The notes beneath the pieces were generated by a model. That model was not told the DNA's origin. It saw only the letters and a program-made list of their open reading frames with translations, and ran no database searches. The translations under genes were made by a program, and so were the position numbers. This document shows positions 9,770-19,800 of a stretch of DNA of 43,586 nt, one piece after another; positions within the stretch are counted from its first letter, which is position 1, and every line of letters begins with the position of its first letter. Origin of the DNA: Paenibacillus sp. SY21-1 (lineage in GTDB: Bacteria > Bacillota > Bacilli > Paenibacillales > Paenibacillaceae); contig NZ_STGF01000020.1 in the NCBI RefSeq assembly GCF_005222705.1, positions 1 to 43,586 on the forward strand, read 5' to 3'.

Positions 9770-9894
9770 TGGCGCACCTCTCCGTAAAATCAAGCGCAAA
9801 CGGCTAACAGCGCGTCCTGATGAGGCATGTGCTGGCGTTTGGCTCCGTATTGAGATCGATAACCGTCGTGAAGCAAGAAATCCCTAAATGCGGA

Positions 9895-9931
9895 TAAAAA
9901 CCGGACCTTCGGCAAATGCCGAAAATCCGGT
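9895..9931 (-). terminator. Rho-independent terminator of the GH35 gene
   Basis: On the minus strand ACCGGA and TTCGGC pair with GCCGAA and TCCGGT in a two-part stem, followed by TTTTT. It begins about 15 nt after the GH35 stop codon at 9945 and ends the DUF5107/GH35 unit. Confidence 0.88.
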
Positions 9932-9944
9932 TCTATTTCTGCCG

Positions 9945-12257
9945 CTACCCGATGGAACGGGAAAGCGCGGAGGTGTAATACGGTATGGGCTTGATGTCAT
10001 GGAAGACGCCGATTTCAATACCCTCGAAGCGCTCGACAAGCGCCTGATTTACGAACGTATGAACCGTTCCTTTGCGAAGCGGCGTAATGCTGAGATGCAG
10101 CTCGCCAAGCTCCAGCTCGTCTTTAAATTCCTTCAATCCGATTGGCCACGCCTCGCCGTAATGAATATGATCGGTAATCATCCGGTCGTTCAGGTAGGCT
10201 CCCGCTACGTCGCCGTCATAAGCAATGTTCAGGAACAGGTCGGAAACATGGCTAGGCCATTCCGAGCCTATCTTAATTAAAGCGCTGCGCTCCTGCGGAT
10301 GCCTGATCTCAAGCTGCGGTTGAAACTCCGCCACTTGAAGCTCAAGACGCTGGAATAAGCCGAGCTCTCCGCGTGAAAGCGCGCCTTCGCTGGCGGCAAG
10401 CTTGTCCGAAACCGCCGGATACACCAGCACATCCCAGCTCGCTTCGCCTTCGGAGGTCGAAACGAGGCGTTCATCCTTCACGTACAAGCGGCTGCTGCTG
10501 ACGGCTAGACGCTCTTCGCCCCAAAGCTCGAATTTGTAGAGCTGCAGAGCCTCCTCGCGGGTCAGCACGATAATATGCGCGGTTTCGCCGTTAGTCAGCT
10601 TCGCCTCCAGCGCATGCTGAAGCCCGACCTGCGGCTTGATCACAAACGACCGCTCGTCTTCCTTAACGTCTGCTCCGCCAGCGCTTACCGCTGCGACCGT
10701 CTTGCGTCCAAGCACAAGCTCCGGAGCGAGTCCATCCTGCGCGTAGAATACTAACAGGCGCCGATTGTTTTTATCCAGCACGGTAAGCGGCTGAACGGTT
10801 GCCGAGATGACCGTCACGCCGGCAGCTTCAATATGGAAAGGAAGCACCGCGCTGATGTCCTTCTTCAGCGAAAGCGTGCCCTCGCGCGGGAAGGAAACGT
10901 CGCCTTGCGGCGTCTCCAGCTCGATTCGAATGCCATCCCTTGCCGGCATATCAAGATGATCCTGGAAATTGTTCAGGAACAGGAAGCCGGAGCCGTCCTT
11001 TTGCCGTACGCACCAGCGCAGCGACTCCACATCCTCCGGATGAATCGAAGCTTGGCCTTCCGGCAGCACCGTCCCCATCGGAGCGATCTGTTCGCCATAA
11101 GCATCCATAAACAGGGCAAGCGAGCGGATACGGTCATACGATTTGCCGACACGCCCGAATTCGCCGAGCGGAGACTGGTAGTCGTACGTAATTTTAGGCA
11201 GGCCGTACTCGTTCAGGAACGTGTGCTTGCCGCGCGGATTGGAGCCGCCGTGGTACATATAGTAGCCAAGCAGGTTGCTGCCGCTTGCGAGCTTCACCAG
11301 CGTCATCGCCTCAACGCTTTCGGGGCTGACATTTGGTCTGGCCGTGTAGCTGACCTGCATCCCGCCGGCCATTTCGCAATAGGCAACCGGATATTCCAGC
11401 GAATCATAGTTCACCGGCTCCGCAGGCGTGACATGAAGATCGCGGAAAATATATTCGCCGCTTGGCGGCTGATTCGGTATCCATGGCGTGTAGGCGTAGC
11501 CTGCCAGCATTGGCAGCGTATCCGTTTCCGAAACAGCGGCTCCGCCCCAGGCCGTTGCGGTGAAAAAGGCCGGCAGCATGCCCGCTTCCTCGGCAAGTCT
11601 GCGCAGCTCGGCCAAATGCTCGTTCGCTCCGTTGCCGGAGGACATAAACACGCCTACCTTGTAGCCCCAGGAATCCTGCGGCGCTCCGCAATGCATGTAT
11701 TCGTTCTCCAGTTGTATGCCGATAACCGGACCTCCCTCGGCGAAGAAGGCGCCTTTGACTTGTCTCGCGATTTGCTTGTACAGGCGGCGCGCATAGTACA
11801 GGTAGCGCTCGTCGTTCGAACGAATTTCAAGCGGCTTCTCGAACACCCAATCCGGGATGCCCCCATTGCGCACCTCGCCGTGACAGAAAGGCCCGATCCG
11901 AAGAATGAGAGGCAGGCGATGCTTCGCGCATAAATCGACGAAATGGCGAAGGTTGCGGTTTTCTCCCCACTGAAAGACGCCTTCCTCCTCCTCGTGGTAG
12001 TTCCAGAAAATATAAGTGGCTACGACGTTTACGCCGCCCGCCTTCATTTTCAGCAGCTCTTCCTCCCAATGAAGATAGGAAAATCGCGAGAAGTGAAATT
12101 CGCCTACAACAGGCACAATCGGCTTGCCGTTCCAGGTCATGTAGTAGTTTGTAAAGCCAAAGCTTTCTCCTTGCGGACTCTTTCCGTTATTCTGACCAAG
12201 CTTGCCTGGCTTAATCTGTTTATTCGGTCCGTCAAGCTTCAAGGAATACGTAGACAT
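9945..12257 (-). CDS. Glycoside hydrolase family 35 beta-galactosidase
   Basis: This 770-residue enzyme would remove terminal beta-galactose. It has no signal peptide, so it is probably cytoplasmic. The GH35 barrel occupies residues about 38-395. The motif GVNVVATYIFWNYHE (residues 75-89) is typical of the family. The acid/base is E186 in QLENEY and the nucleophile is E295 in AYCEMAG. Residues 400-770 are beta-sandwich domains expected in bacterial members. The ATG at 12257 has GGAGGG 9 nt upstream. The gene lies 95 nt downstream of the DUF5107-TPR gene in the same direction, so the two probably form one unit under the divergent AraC regulator. The substrate is inferred from the GH53 and GH2 genes nearby as galactan-derived oligosaccharides; other beta-galactosides are possible. 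Confidence 0.93.
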   Translation of the reverse strand: MSTYSLKLDGPNKQIKPGKLGQNNGKSPQGESFGFTNYYMTWNGKPIVPVVGEFHFSRFSYLHWEEELLKMKAGGVNVVATYIFWNYHEEEEGVFQWGENRNLRHFVDLCAKHRLPLILRIGPFCHGEVRNGGIPDWVFEKPLEIRSNDERYLYYARRLYKQIARQVKGAFFAEGGPVIGIQLENEYMHCGAPQDSWGYKVGVFMSSGNGANEHLAELRRLAEEAGMLPAFFTATAWGGAAVSETDTLPMLAGYAYTPWIPNQPPSGEYIFRDLHVTPAEPVNYDSLEYPVAYCEMAGGMQVSYTARPNVSPESVEAMTLVKLASGSNLLGYYMYHGGSNPRGKHTFLNEYGLPKITYDYQSPLGEFGRVGKSYDRIRSLALFMDAYGEQIAPMGTVLPEGQASIHPEDVESLRWCVRQKDGSGFLFLNNFQDHLDMPARDGIRIELETPQGDVSFPREGTLSLKKDISAVLPFHIEAAGVTVISATVQPLTVLDKNNRRLLVFYAQDGLAPELVLGRKTVAAVSAGGADVKEDERSFVIKPQVGLQHALEAKLTNGETAHIIVLTREEALQLYKFELWGEERLAVSSSRLYVKDERLVSTSEGEASWDVLVYPAVSDKLAASEGALSRGELGLFQRLELQVAEFQPQLEIRHPQERSALIKIGSEWPSHVSDLFLNIAYDGDVAGAYLNDRMITDHIHYGEAWPIGLKEFKDELELGELHLSITPLRKGTVHTFVNQALVERFEGIEIGVFHDIKPIPYYTSALSRSIG

Positions 12258-12311
12258 AACAGTTGCCCTCCCGATTATCGCATTGCGTTGTTTCCCTCAT
12301 CCAGCCGTCCT

Positions 12312-12341
12312 GCCGCCGCCTGTATGCGTCAAGGCGGCGGC
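12312..12341 (-). other. GC-rich intercistronic hairpin between the DUF5107 and GH35 genes
   Basis: A perfect 10-bp inverted repeat (GCCGCCGCCT / AGGCGGCGGC) with a 10-nt loop lies between the two genes. No T-run follows on either strand, so it is not a standard terminator. It may stabilise the upstream mRNA or lower read-through into the GH35 gene. Confidence 0.7.
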
Positions 12342-12352
12342 TGACGAACGGA

Positions 12353-15300
12353 TTAAATCAAAGTCAGCTTCTTATGAATGGCCGCGCCTTGATGGTTGCG
12401 GTCCAGAGCGATCGCATGCTCGAATTGCTCCCGCGCTTCCTGCTCGCGCTGCAGCCCGAGCAAGCCAAGTCCCATCATAAAGCGGCAATGAATGACGTTG
12501 CGGCGATCCAGATCCTCTTCGAACACGAGGAAATCAGGCAGCGATACCGCGAAATAATCGATTTTCACCTGATCGAAAATATGCTTCTCGGCGTAGTCGA
12601 TCAGCTTGTTGAAGCGGCGCTTCGCTTCCTTCGTAACCCCAAGCTTCAACCAGGCCAGGCCTTGATAGAAAATCATTTCCGGCGGCTGGTCATTGTAATA
12701 CATGGCGCTCGTCGGCTCATCCAGACCCTGGGAAGCTGCCGCGAATGCGCGGCGCGCTTCCTCTGCCCGTCCTTGTCCTTCCAAAGCGAGGCCAAGATAA
12801 TAATAAATATTGTTTTCCTGTGCGCCCTCCAGCTTGGCTTCTCCCAGATTGAGCGGGTTCGCGAGCGCCAGTTCAAGCAGCTTTTCCGCTTCCGCGTATT
12901 CGCTGCGTTCGAGCGCCTGCTTCGCCAGCTCAACATGCGCAAGCACATACTGGCCTAGCGTCTTGCCTTCCCCGCCCTCCCAAGGGTGGAAGTTCCTTGC
13001 GGCTAACAGCTCTCTGGCTTCCTCATGCTTGCCAAGCGTGTTATGAAGCGTAACATATTCAATATATAAGTCGTCGCGCAGCTTCACGAGCTCCAGATGG
13101 CGGTTAAGCGCGTTGAGCCGTACGGACGGTTCGACTTGAATTTTTTTGTACAGCTGATCCAGCTCATAGAAAACGCGCGCGTCCTGCGAGTCGCAAGCAA
13201 AGGCTTTCTCCAGCGAGGCCTTTGCTTTCTCCGGCTCATTGCGCTTGTTGAAGTACGCCAGCGCCAGATTGCGATGAACGACCGAGAAGCTGTCGTCCAG
13301 CGCGACCGATGCCTCCCACTCGGCGACCGCATCCTCCGGACGTTTCTTGTCGTAATAGAAATTCCCCAGAAAGTAGCGGGCTTTGGCGTGGTTGCCCCCG
13401 CGACCGACAATGTGCTCCAGCACGGTCAGATCGAACAGCGTGTTCGGGAAGCAATAATCCGGCGTTGCCGCTTCTCCGGCCTCGGCATGCAAGGCGGCCG
13501 AATCGGCATCGCCAGCCTTCGCGAAGCAGTAGCTTAGCGCAAAATGCACCATCGGATATACGTCTGTCCGGGCATCGGGCGCAATGAGCCCAAGCACGCC
13601 GATCGCTTCCTCGTATAGCCCCGCTCCCGCGTAATCGGAGGCAAGCGCGATATGATTGTGCGCATCCCCGCGCGTCAATCTTGTCAGCTCCTGCAGAGCG
13701 CTGTCTGCAGCCGAATGCTCGCCGGCGGCGAGATGCAGCAGGTACACTTCGTAATACGCACCAAAATCCGCAATATCAAGCGCAATGGTCTGCTCGGCAA
13801 AAGCTTTCGCTTCCTGCAAGCGGCCGGCTTTGCGCAGCAGCGCCGTTTTGAGATCCCGCGCCTTGTAGTGGCGGGTATTGCGAATGAGCGAACGCTCGAT
13901 TAGCTCCAGCGCCTCGTCCACCTGGCCCAGCTCGGAAGCGATTTGCGCAAGCGAGAAGTAACCGCTGTCCTGCCATGCCGCCGACCATACCGCTTTGTAG
14001 AAGGCTGCGAACGCTTCGTTCAGGCGTCCCTGCTGCTTGAGCGATACGCCCAGCTGGTACAGCGCTTCGCTATCGTAAGGATTCGGATTGCGCCACGTCA
14101 GGCTTGTTACCGCTTGGCGGAAATGCTTCTCGCTTTGCTCGTACAAGCCTCTGCGAAGCAGCAGCGTGCCGTAAGCGACATTGAGGCGAATGTCCGATTC
14201 GTCGCGCTTCAGTCCTTCCAGATAGTAGGCCTCAGGCTCAAACGTCGCGTGGCGGTATTGCTCCAGATGAAGGCCGGCCAAATAGAGCTGCTCGTTCGTT
14301 TTGAGCTCCTGCGGCTGCGGTAGCGGAGTCGCGGCGTCAGGAATGTCTTCGATTTGAGGCTTCTTGGGCTGATAGGCAACCAGCAGCCTGTTGTTTGCAT
14401 CCCGCACCGTCAACACAAGATCATGCGCTTCATCCTCCGGATGCAGCGGCACGACGGTCGAGAAGGTGTCGGACGGCGACAGCGTCACGGTTTCTTTAAT
14501 GTACGCTCTGCGTTTGCTCGACAGCTCGATAGCTGCGCCCTCGTAACGCGATGTCGCATAGGCCAGCACTGTCGCCGTGCCCGCTTGCAGGTCGGCTTCG
14601 AGATTGACCGCCGCCTCAATCGTCGCATTTTTAACGACGCCGATATTTTTATAAGGCATAAAATATTGCTTAAACGATTTTTCTTCAAACGGCTGAAGCC
14701 ATGTGAAATCCGGCTGGTTATCCGTATAGACGCCGGTCATCAGCTCGATGTACGGGCCGTCCTCATCCGTCAGGCTGCGGTCCCACGCTTGGCCGAACTC
14801 GCCGTTGCCCCAGGTCCATTGCTTTTTGCCTGGCGAAATATGATGATTGGCCACATGCAGCAAACCGGCCTGAACCGAATGGTCGTAGCCTCCGACAAAA
14901 TTGTAGTCCGACTTATAGGCCATGTACGAGGTCGGAACGGGAATATTTTTGTAGCGCGAAATATCGACGCCCTCGGAATAGTCCATTTTATAGTAGGTGC
15001 CCGTAGCGATCGGAAATTTCGAGACGTCCCGTTTGCCGTGGTCGAACACGGCGTTTACGTCCGGAGGAAACACCGATTGCGTATGATCGTTGACCGCGAC
15101 CGCAGGATTGGCCCACCATAGGAACGTCTGCGGCTCCTGCGTCCGGTTGTACAGCTGAGCGTGAATTTCCAGATAAGCCTTGCCCGGATGCAGAGTGAAG
15201 CCCGCCGTTACTTTCGTGCCGTACATGCGGTCGATCTCGCTTACCCATACCGTTGCGCTGCCGTCTTCATTTTCCGTCGTTTTGTACTCTACAGGGCCAA

Positions 15301-15694
15301 ACGTATTGGGGCGGTGATGCTGAGGCCAGTTAAACTCGATGCCTCCCGATATCCACGGGCCCGCAAGGCCGACAAGCGCAGGCTTGATGACCTGATTATA
15401 ATAGACAAAATCATAATCGTTTGTTTTATCGACAGCACGGTATATGCGCCCGCCGATTTCAGGCATAATTTCTATTCTCAGATAGTCGTTTTCAAGAATA
15501 AGCAGCTTGTACGACGCTGGCGCTTTATCGTCCTCGATTTTATCGATGACAGGATGAGGGTAGACGCGGCCAGAGCTTCCCTGATACACGCGTTTTTCCA
15601 AAAACATCGGATTTTTGTCGGGCTTGCCCACGCCATAGGTGGGAATTTGAACGATTTCTTCCCGCACGCGGGAACGGCTGTTAAATTCGGTCAC
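12353..15694 (-). CDS. DUF5107 domain protein fused to a long TPR array
   Basis: The 1,113-residue product has two parts. Residues about 45-360 match the DUF5107 type, a beta-sandwich resembling galactose mutarotase-like folds, with motifs EIMPEIGGRIY, GPWISGGIEFNWPQHH and FLWWANPAVAVND. Residues about 480-1113 are some fifteen TPR-like helical repeats (for example YQLGVSLKQQGRLNEAFAAFYKAVW and RNLALAYFNK). There is no signal peptide. The best start is the GTG at 15694, with AGAGGAG 8 nt upstream; a TTG at 15715 has no ribosome site. The gene is divergent from an AraC regulator and upstream of a GH35 gene. The conserved aromatic, histidine and acidic residues suggest carbohydrate binding or an uncharacterised hydrolase. 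The activity is unknown. Confidence 0.88.
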   Translation of the reverse strand: MTEFNSRSRVREEIVQIPTYGVGKPDKNPMFLEKRVYQGSSGRVYPHPVIDKIEDDKAPASYKLLILENDYLRIEIMPEIGGRIYRAVDKTNDYDFVYYNQVIKPALVGLAGPWISGGIEFNWPQHHRPNTFGPVEYKTTENEDGSATVWVSEIDRMYGTKVTAGFTLHPGKAYLEIHAQLYNRTQEPQTFLWWANPAVAVNDHTQSVFPPDVNAVFDHGKRDVSKFPIATGTYYKMDYSEGVDISRYKNIPVPTSYMAYKSDYNFVGGYDHSVQAGLLHVANHHISPGKKQWTWGNGEFGQAWDRSLTDEDGPYIELMTGVYTDNQPDFTWLQPFEEKSFKQYFMPYKNIGVVKNATIEAAVNLEADLQAGTATVLAYATSRYEGAAIELSSKRRAYIKETVTLSPSDTFSTVVPLHPEDEAHDLVLTVRDANNRLLVAYQPKKPQIEDIPDAATPLPQPQELKTNEQLYLAGLHLEQYRHATFEPEAYYLEGLKRDESDIRLNVAYGTLLLRRGLYEQSEKHFRQAVTSLTWRNPNPYDSEALYQLGVSLKQQGRLNEAFAAFYKAVWSAAWQDSGYFSLAQIASELGQVDEALELIERSLIRNTRHYKARDLKTALLRKAGRLQEAKAFAEQTIALDIADFGAYYEVYLLHLAAGEHSAADSALQELTRLTRGDAHNHIALASDYAGAGLYEEAIGVLGLIAPDARTDVYPMVHFALSYCFAKAGDADSAALHAEAGEAATPDYCFPNTLFDLTVLEHIVGRGGNHAKARYFLGNFYYDKKRPEDAVAEWEASVALDDSFSVVHRNLALAYFNKRNEPEKAKASLEKAFACDSQDARVFYELDQLYKKIQVEPSVRLNALNRHLELVKLRDDLYIEYVTLHNTLGKHEEARELLAARNFHPWEGGEGKTLGQYVLAHVELAKQALERSEYAEAEKLLELALANPLNLGEAKLEGAQENNIYYYLGLALEGQGRAEEARRAFAAASQGLDEPTSAMYYNDQPPEMIFYQGLAWLKLGVTKEAKRRFNKLIDYAEKHIFDQVKIDYFAVSLPDFLVFEEDLDRRNVIHCRFMMGLGLLGLQREQEAREQFEHAIALDRNHQGAAIHKKLTLI

Positions 15695-15883
15695 GAAGCA
15701 CACTCCTCTATTCAATCTTGTTCAAGTCGTTTCTATAGCTTTACTTTACAGCATCGGGCAGACGCTAACCATTAAGCATGTTCTGAAATTAATGGATTAT
15801 ATTCTTATTTTTAATCCAAGCCGCAGTCTGCTACAATGGAAAGAAAACCAGCTGGTGGAAACAAGTAGAAAGGAGCGGCATTC
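15695..15883. promoter_or_regulatory. Divergent promoter region between the DUF5107 gene and the AraC regulator
   Basis: This 189-bp AT-rich spacer must hold both promoters. A TACAAT at 15832-15837 is a fair -10 for the AraC gene. An inverted repeat GGATTA-N12-TAATCC (15794-15817) overlaps its -35 position and could be an operator. No convincing promoter was found for the DUF5107 side. Confidence 0.4.
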
Positions 15884-16771
15884 ATGCGTATTCATAAAAA
15901 AGCGGACGGCTTCAATTCCGAAAAAATTATCGTTCTGTCCCAGCAGCAGATTAGCCTGATAGCCGAGCGGCCGCTCGTCAACGAGGCTTTTATTACCGAT
16001 ATTGGCTACTATCCCCGCGCCTTTCATCATTACAGGGAGCGTCGGCAGGGCACGGAGGCGTTCATCCTGATCTACTGCGTCAAGGGCAAAGGCTGGCTAA
16101 GGCTCGGCGATGGCGAGCAAACGGCGGTGCAGGAAAATTCGGTTATCGTCATTCCGGCGGGAGCGCCGCACAGCTATGGCGCCGACGACGCCGACCCATG
16201 GAGCATATACTGGTTTCACCTCAAGGGAGGACAGATCGGAGACATCCTCGAGCAAAGCGGTCTGCAAAGCGGGCGCGTTCACCTCCCTCCCTCCGAGGCC
16301 GAGAAGCTGATCGAGCTGTTCCGCGTTTGCTTTGACTTGCTTTCAACCGGCGCCCATCAGGAAGCCAATTTGCTGCATGTGTCGCATTCCGTCCGCTATA
16401 TGCTAAGTCTGCTTGGCCTCGTGCAGCGGCTGCATCAGGAGGAGCGCGCCCAGGCCTATCTCGACCGCGCCGTACTTTATATGCAGCAGAAGCTTGAAAT
16501 GAATCTGACGCTCGACGAGTTGGCTGAGCATACCCGCATTTCCAGGCAGCATCTGAATCACGTCTTTCGCAAGGCAACCGGCATTACGCCGATCGATTAC
16601 TATTTGAAGCTAAAAATGCAAAGAGCCTGCCAGCTGCTGGATCTGACCGATCAAACGATCAAGGAGGTCAGCCTGGCGCTCGGCTTCGGAGACCCATTCT
16701 ACTTTTCGCGGCTGTTCAAAAAAATGATCGGACTTTCTCCCACCCAATATCGGAGCCAGCTGCGAGGCTAG
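15884..16771 (+). CDS. AraC family transcriptional regulator with N-terminal cupin sensor
   Basis: The 295-residue product has a cupin-type ligand-binding fold at residues about 37-150 (VIVIPAGAPHSYGA, PWSIYWFHLKG). The AraC DNA-binding domain is at about 190-292, with two helix-turn-helix motifs (LDELAEHTRISRQHLNHVFR and IKEVSLALGFGDPFYFSRLFKK). The ATG at 15884 has AAAGGAG 8 nt upstream. It is divergent from the DUF5107/GH35 unit and is its likely regulator. It may also act on the GH53 gene, which converges on it. The sugar that binds is not known. Confidence 0.94.
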   Translation: MRIHKKADGFNSEKIIVLSQQQISLIAERPLVNEAFITDIGYYPRAFHHYRERRQGTEAFILIYCVKGKGWLRLGDGEQTAVQENSVIVIPAGAPHSYGADDADPWSIYWFHLKGGQIGDILEQSGLQSGRVHLPPSEAEKLIELFRVCFDLLSTGAHQEANLLHVSHSVRYMLSLLGLVQRLHQEERAQAYLDRAVLYMQQKLEMNLTLDELAEHTRISRQHLNHVFRKATGITPIDYYLKLKMQRACQLLDLTDQTIKEVSLALGFGDPFYFSRLFKKMIGLSPTQYRSQLRG

Positions 16772-16816
16772 CGCAGCCTGCGGCCGCTAACTTGCGGCGC
16801 TTCCTTGCATGCGCAT

Positions 16817-16865
16817 AAAGGACCGGAGCCTGAATGCGCATGAGCATTCAAGCCGCCAGTCCTTT
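16817..16865. terminator. Shared hairpin between the AraC regulator and GH53 genes
   Basis: A long imperfect stem (outer arms AAAGGAC / GTCCTTT, inner arms TGAATGC / GCATTCA) lies between the convergent stop codons at 16771 and 16893. The tails on both strands are only weakly T-rich (TTTG and TTTA), so it is probably a bidirectional but not a strong terminator. Confidence 0.6.
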
Positions 16866-16892
16866 GTTGATGAATTGCCGCTACACAGCAGC

Positions 16893-19800
16893 TTATACAA
16901 GCAGATTGTACACTCGTTCGAGTACAGCGGCAGCCTGGGCTCTCGTCGCAGAGCCCTGCGGCGCGAAGCGGCCGCCTCCAACGCCTTTCAGCAAACCTGC
17001 TTCCGTCAATTCGGTTACCGCTTGCTGGGCAAATAACGAAATGCTTCCGCTGTCGGCAAAAGACTCCTTCAACAGGCCCGCTTCCAGCTTCACGTCCATA
17101 ACCTTCATGGCGCGCTGCACCATCACCGCCATCTCCTCGCGGGTGATGCTGTCATGGACGCCAAAGCTACCATCCGTTTTGCCTTTGACAAGACCCAGCT
17201 GCCAGGCGGCTTCAATCGAGTCCGCATACCATGCCCCCTGCTCCACATCCGTAAAGCTTGCAGCCTGCTCCGCTATATCAAGCGGTTGAGGCAGCACATT
17301 CATTAGCAGCTTCACGAACTGAGCTCTCGTAATCGCCTCGTTCGGCGCAAAGCGGTCTTCGCTGTACCCCCTGACCAGCTCGCGCGCCGCCATAAATCCG
17401 ATGCTCTCCTTCGCCCAGCCTGCGCTATCCAAATCCTTAAAGCCTACCGCCTTGTACACGGCCGCATATTTGCTGAAATGAACAGGGCTAAAGGTAACGG
17501 TTCCGTTGCCCTTATCGTACCTTCCGTTTTTCACTACCTCCGGGCGGCCATCGTCATTCAAATAGTAAACAACGACTTGCCGGGCACTCTCGCTCGCTTT
17601 CAGCTCATGAGGCAAGGCTATTTCGATTTGGCCGGGTTCAAAGCGCGAAAAACGTTGTCCGTTCACGCTCAGCTCGAAATCGTATACCTCACTGCCGTTC
17701 AGCAGCTTCTGCTGCTCGGCCGACAGGCCGGCTGAGTCAATACGCGTTACCTTTAACGTCGCATGCCCCTCGCTGTCATTTGCAGCATTACGGAGCAGGG
17801 CCGGATCAAGGGAAATGACCGCAGTACCCGTATCGATACGTATCGTCCGGTACTGCTCTTGCGATGCATCAAGCAGCTGCTTCACCGGAATGCGCACCTC
17901 CACTCCGACGGAACCGGAAGCAGGCTTGGCCTCTACAGTCAAACTGCGGTTTGCCGCATCCTTCTTGGCGCCGTTCAAGTCCGCTTCTACCTTAGTGAGC
18001 GGCGTTGAAGTTGGAAGAGGCGTTTCCGCCTGTTGCACGGCAGGAGCAGGCGTCGCAGGAGCAGGACTGCTTGTCGGCTCCGGCGCAGGCGGTTCCTTTG
18101 CGCCAAGGAAGCCAAGCGTTATCCCGTCAATGACCGCCCAATTGCCTGCATTGGCGTCGGCGTAGAAGCCAATCGAAAGCTCTCCTCCCGTTATCTCCGC
18201 TTTTACGCTAACCGGCGTCATCAAGGAGGTTTTCGGCAAGTCAAGCTTCGTCACCTTGCCCGCTTGATCTTTGATATACATATAAAATTCGTTCTGATCG
18301 CCGCCATTGTACACATAGGCCGACAGCTCGTAGGCTCCGTCTTTCAGCCCGCTCACTTTCTGGTAAGCCTCGGATATAAACGCTCCCTCCTGCCAATGGG
18401 ACAAGGCGTGGCTGCCATCGGTGGCGCTAGCGTGCCGCTGGACAAATGTCGCTCCGCTTGTGCCGCCGGTTACCCAGCCCAGAATATCCGCCTGGCTCGC
18501 TCCAAGCTGCTCGAAGCTTGCATTCGTTAGCGCAATCGAGAGCGGCAGCTTGAGCATGACTCCGCGCGTCGTTTCCTGCGCTTTTACGGCAACGGCAGAC
18601 TGCTTAGCGTTTAGAAAGCCTTTTTTGACGGCCGTTACCGTATAATTTGAGCCGCCAAGCACCTGCTCCAGCACATAGTTGCCTGCGCTGTCGGTTATAG
18701 TCGTGTAGCTGTTGCCGCCAAGCTCCGCTTTGACCTCGGCTCCCGCAACCGGCCTGTTGTCGCTGTCGACAACGGTTCCGCTGATCTGCCCGATGTTCGC
18801 GGCAAGCGCAAAGTTGACATCGGCCGTCGTCGCACCCACCTGCACGTGAATGCCTGCCAACGCTTGCGCTACAAAGCCCTGCTTCGCGGCCCGTACCTCG
18901 TGGCCCTGACCGGCAGGCACATTGGCAATTTCATAGGCGCCATCCGGTCCGGACACAGCCTTTAACGTCTGTTTACCGGCCACAACCGTCAATTCGACAT
19001 TGTCTAGCGCAAGGCCGGCCTCATCCTTGACCGTGCCGGCAATGCTTCCGGAGGACAGCGTAATGCGCAAATCGGCGTTTGCCGTTTCAGCTCCGATTGC
19101 AACACCGATCCCCGTCAGTTGACCTTCCTCATATCCCGGCTTTGCAGCCGTAAGCGTTACCGCAGCCGTCTCCGGCAGATCGGGCAGCATATATTCGCCT
19201 GCCGCATTTGTTGCCGTTTTATACCTGATACCGTCAATCGTTGCCGCTACCTCGGCATTTACAGCCGGCTGTCCGGCCTGATCCTTCACCGTGCCGCGTA
19301 CCGAGCCGCCTTTAAGCGTAATGTCGCCGCCGGCAGTGAAGGTCCCCGCTGTCACATTCGCGGCTGCGCTTGTTCCGCCCTCATATCCGGCCTTGGTCGC
19401 CGTAACGGCGTATCCCGATCCGACAGGCAGGTCGGCCAGCAAATAATTGCCTGCCGCATCCGTTGCCGCCTGATACGTTGTGCCGCCGACAACCGTTTTG
19501 ACTTGCGCTCCGGCTACAGCCTTGCCGCCCGAGCCGCGAACAACGCCAGAAATATGCCCCTCGGAAACCCCCTCGGCATTATACCTGTAAGCGTCATGCG
19601 ACGGGAGCGCCTTGCCGCCGAAATCGAACAGCGTGGTGTTCGATACGACATTCAGATCGGGAAGATCGTCGGACTCCTTGATCGCCCAGCCTACGCCAGG
19701 CACCGCAATCATAATCGGGTCCCAATACAGATCGCCGATTACGCGCCCGCCCTCGACGCTTTTCAAACCGTTAAACAGATTAATCATAAATTCCTTCTGT

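Noticed and set aside
10833..11933. 366-codon plus-strand frame opposite GH35
   Set aside because: It is antisense to the GH35 catalytic region, with no start signals and no family match.
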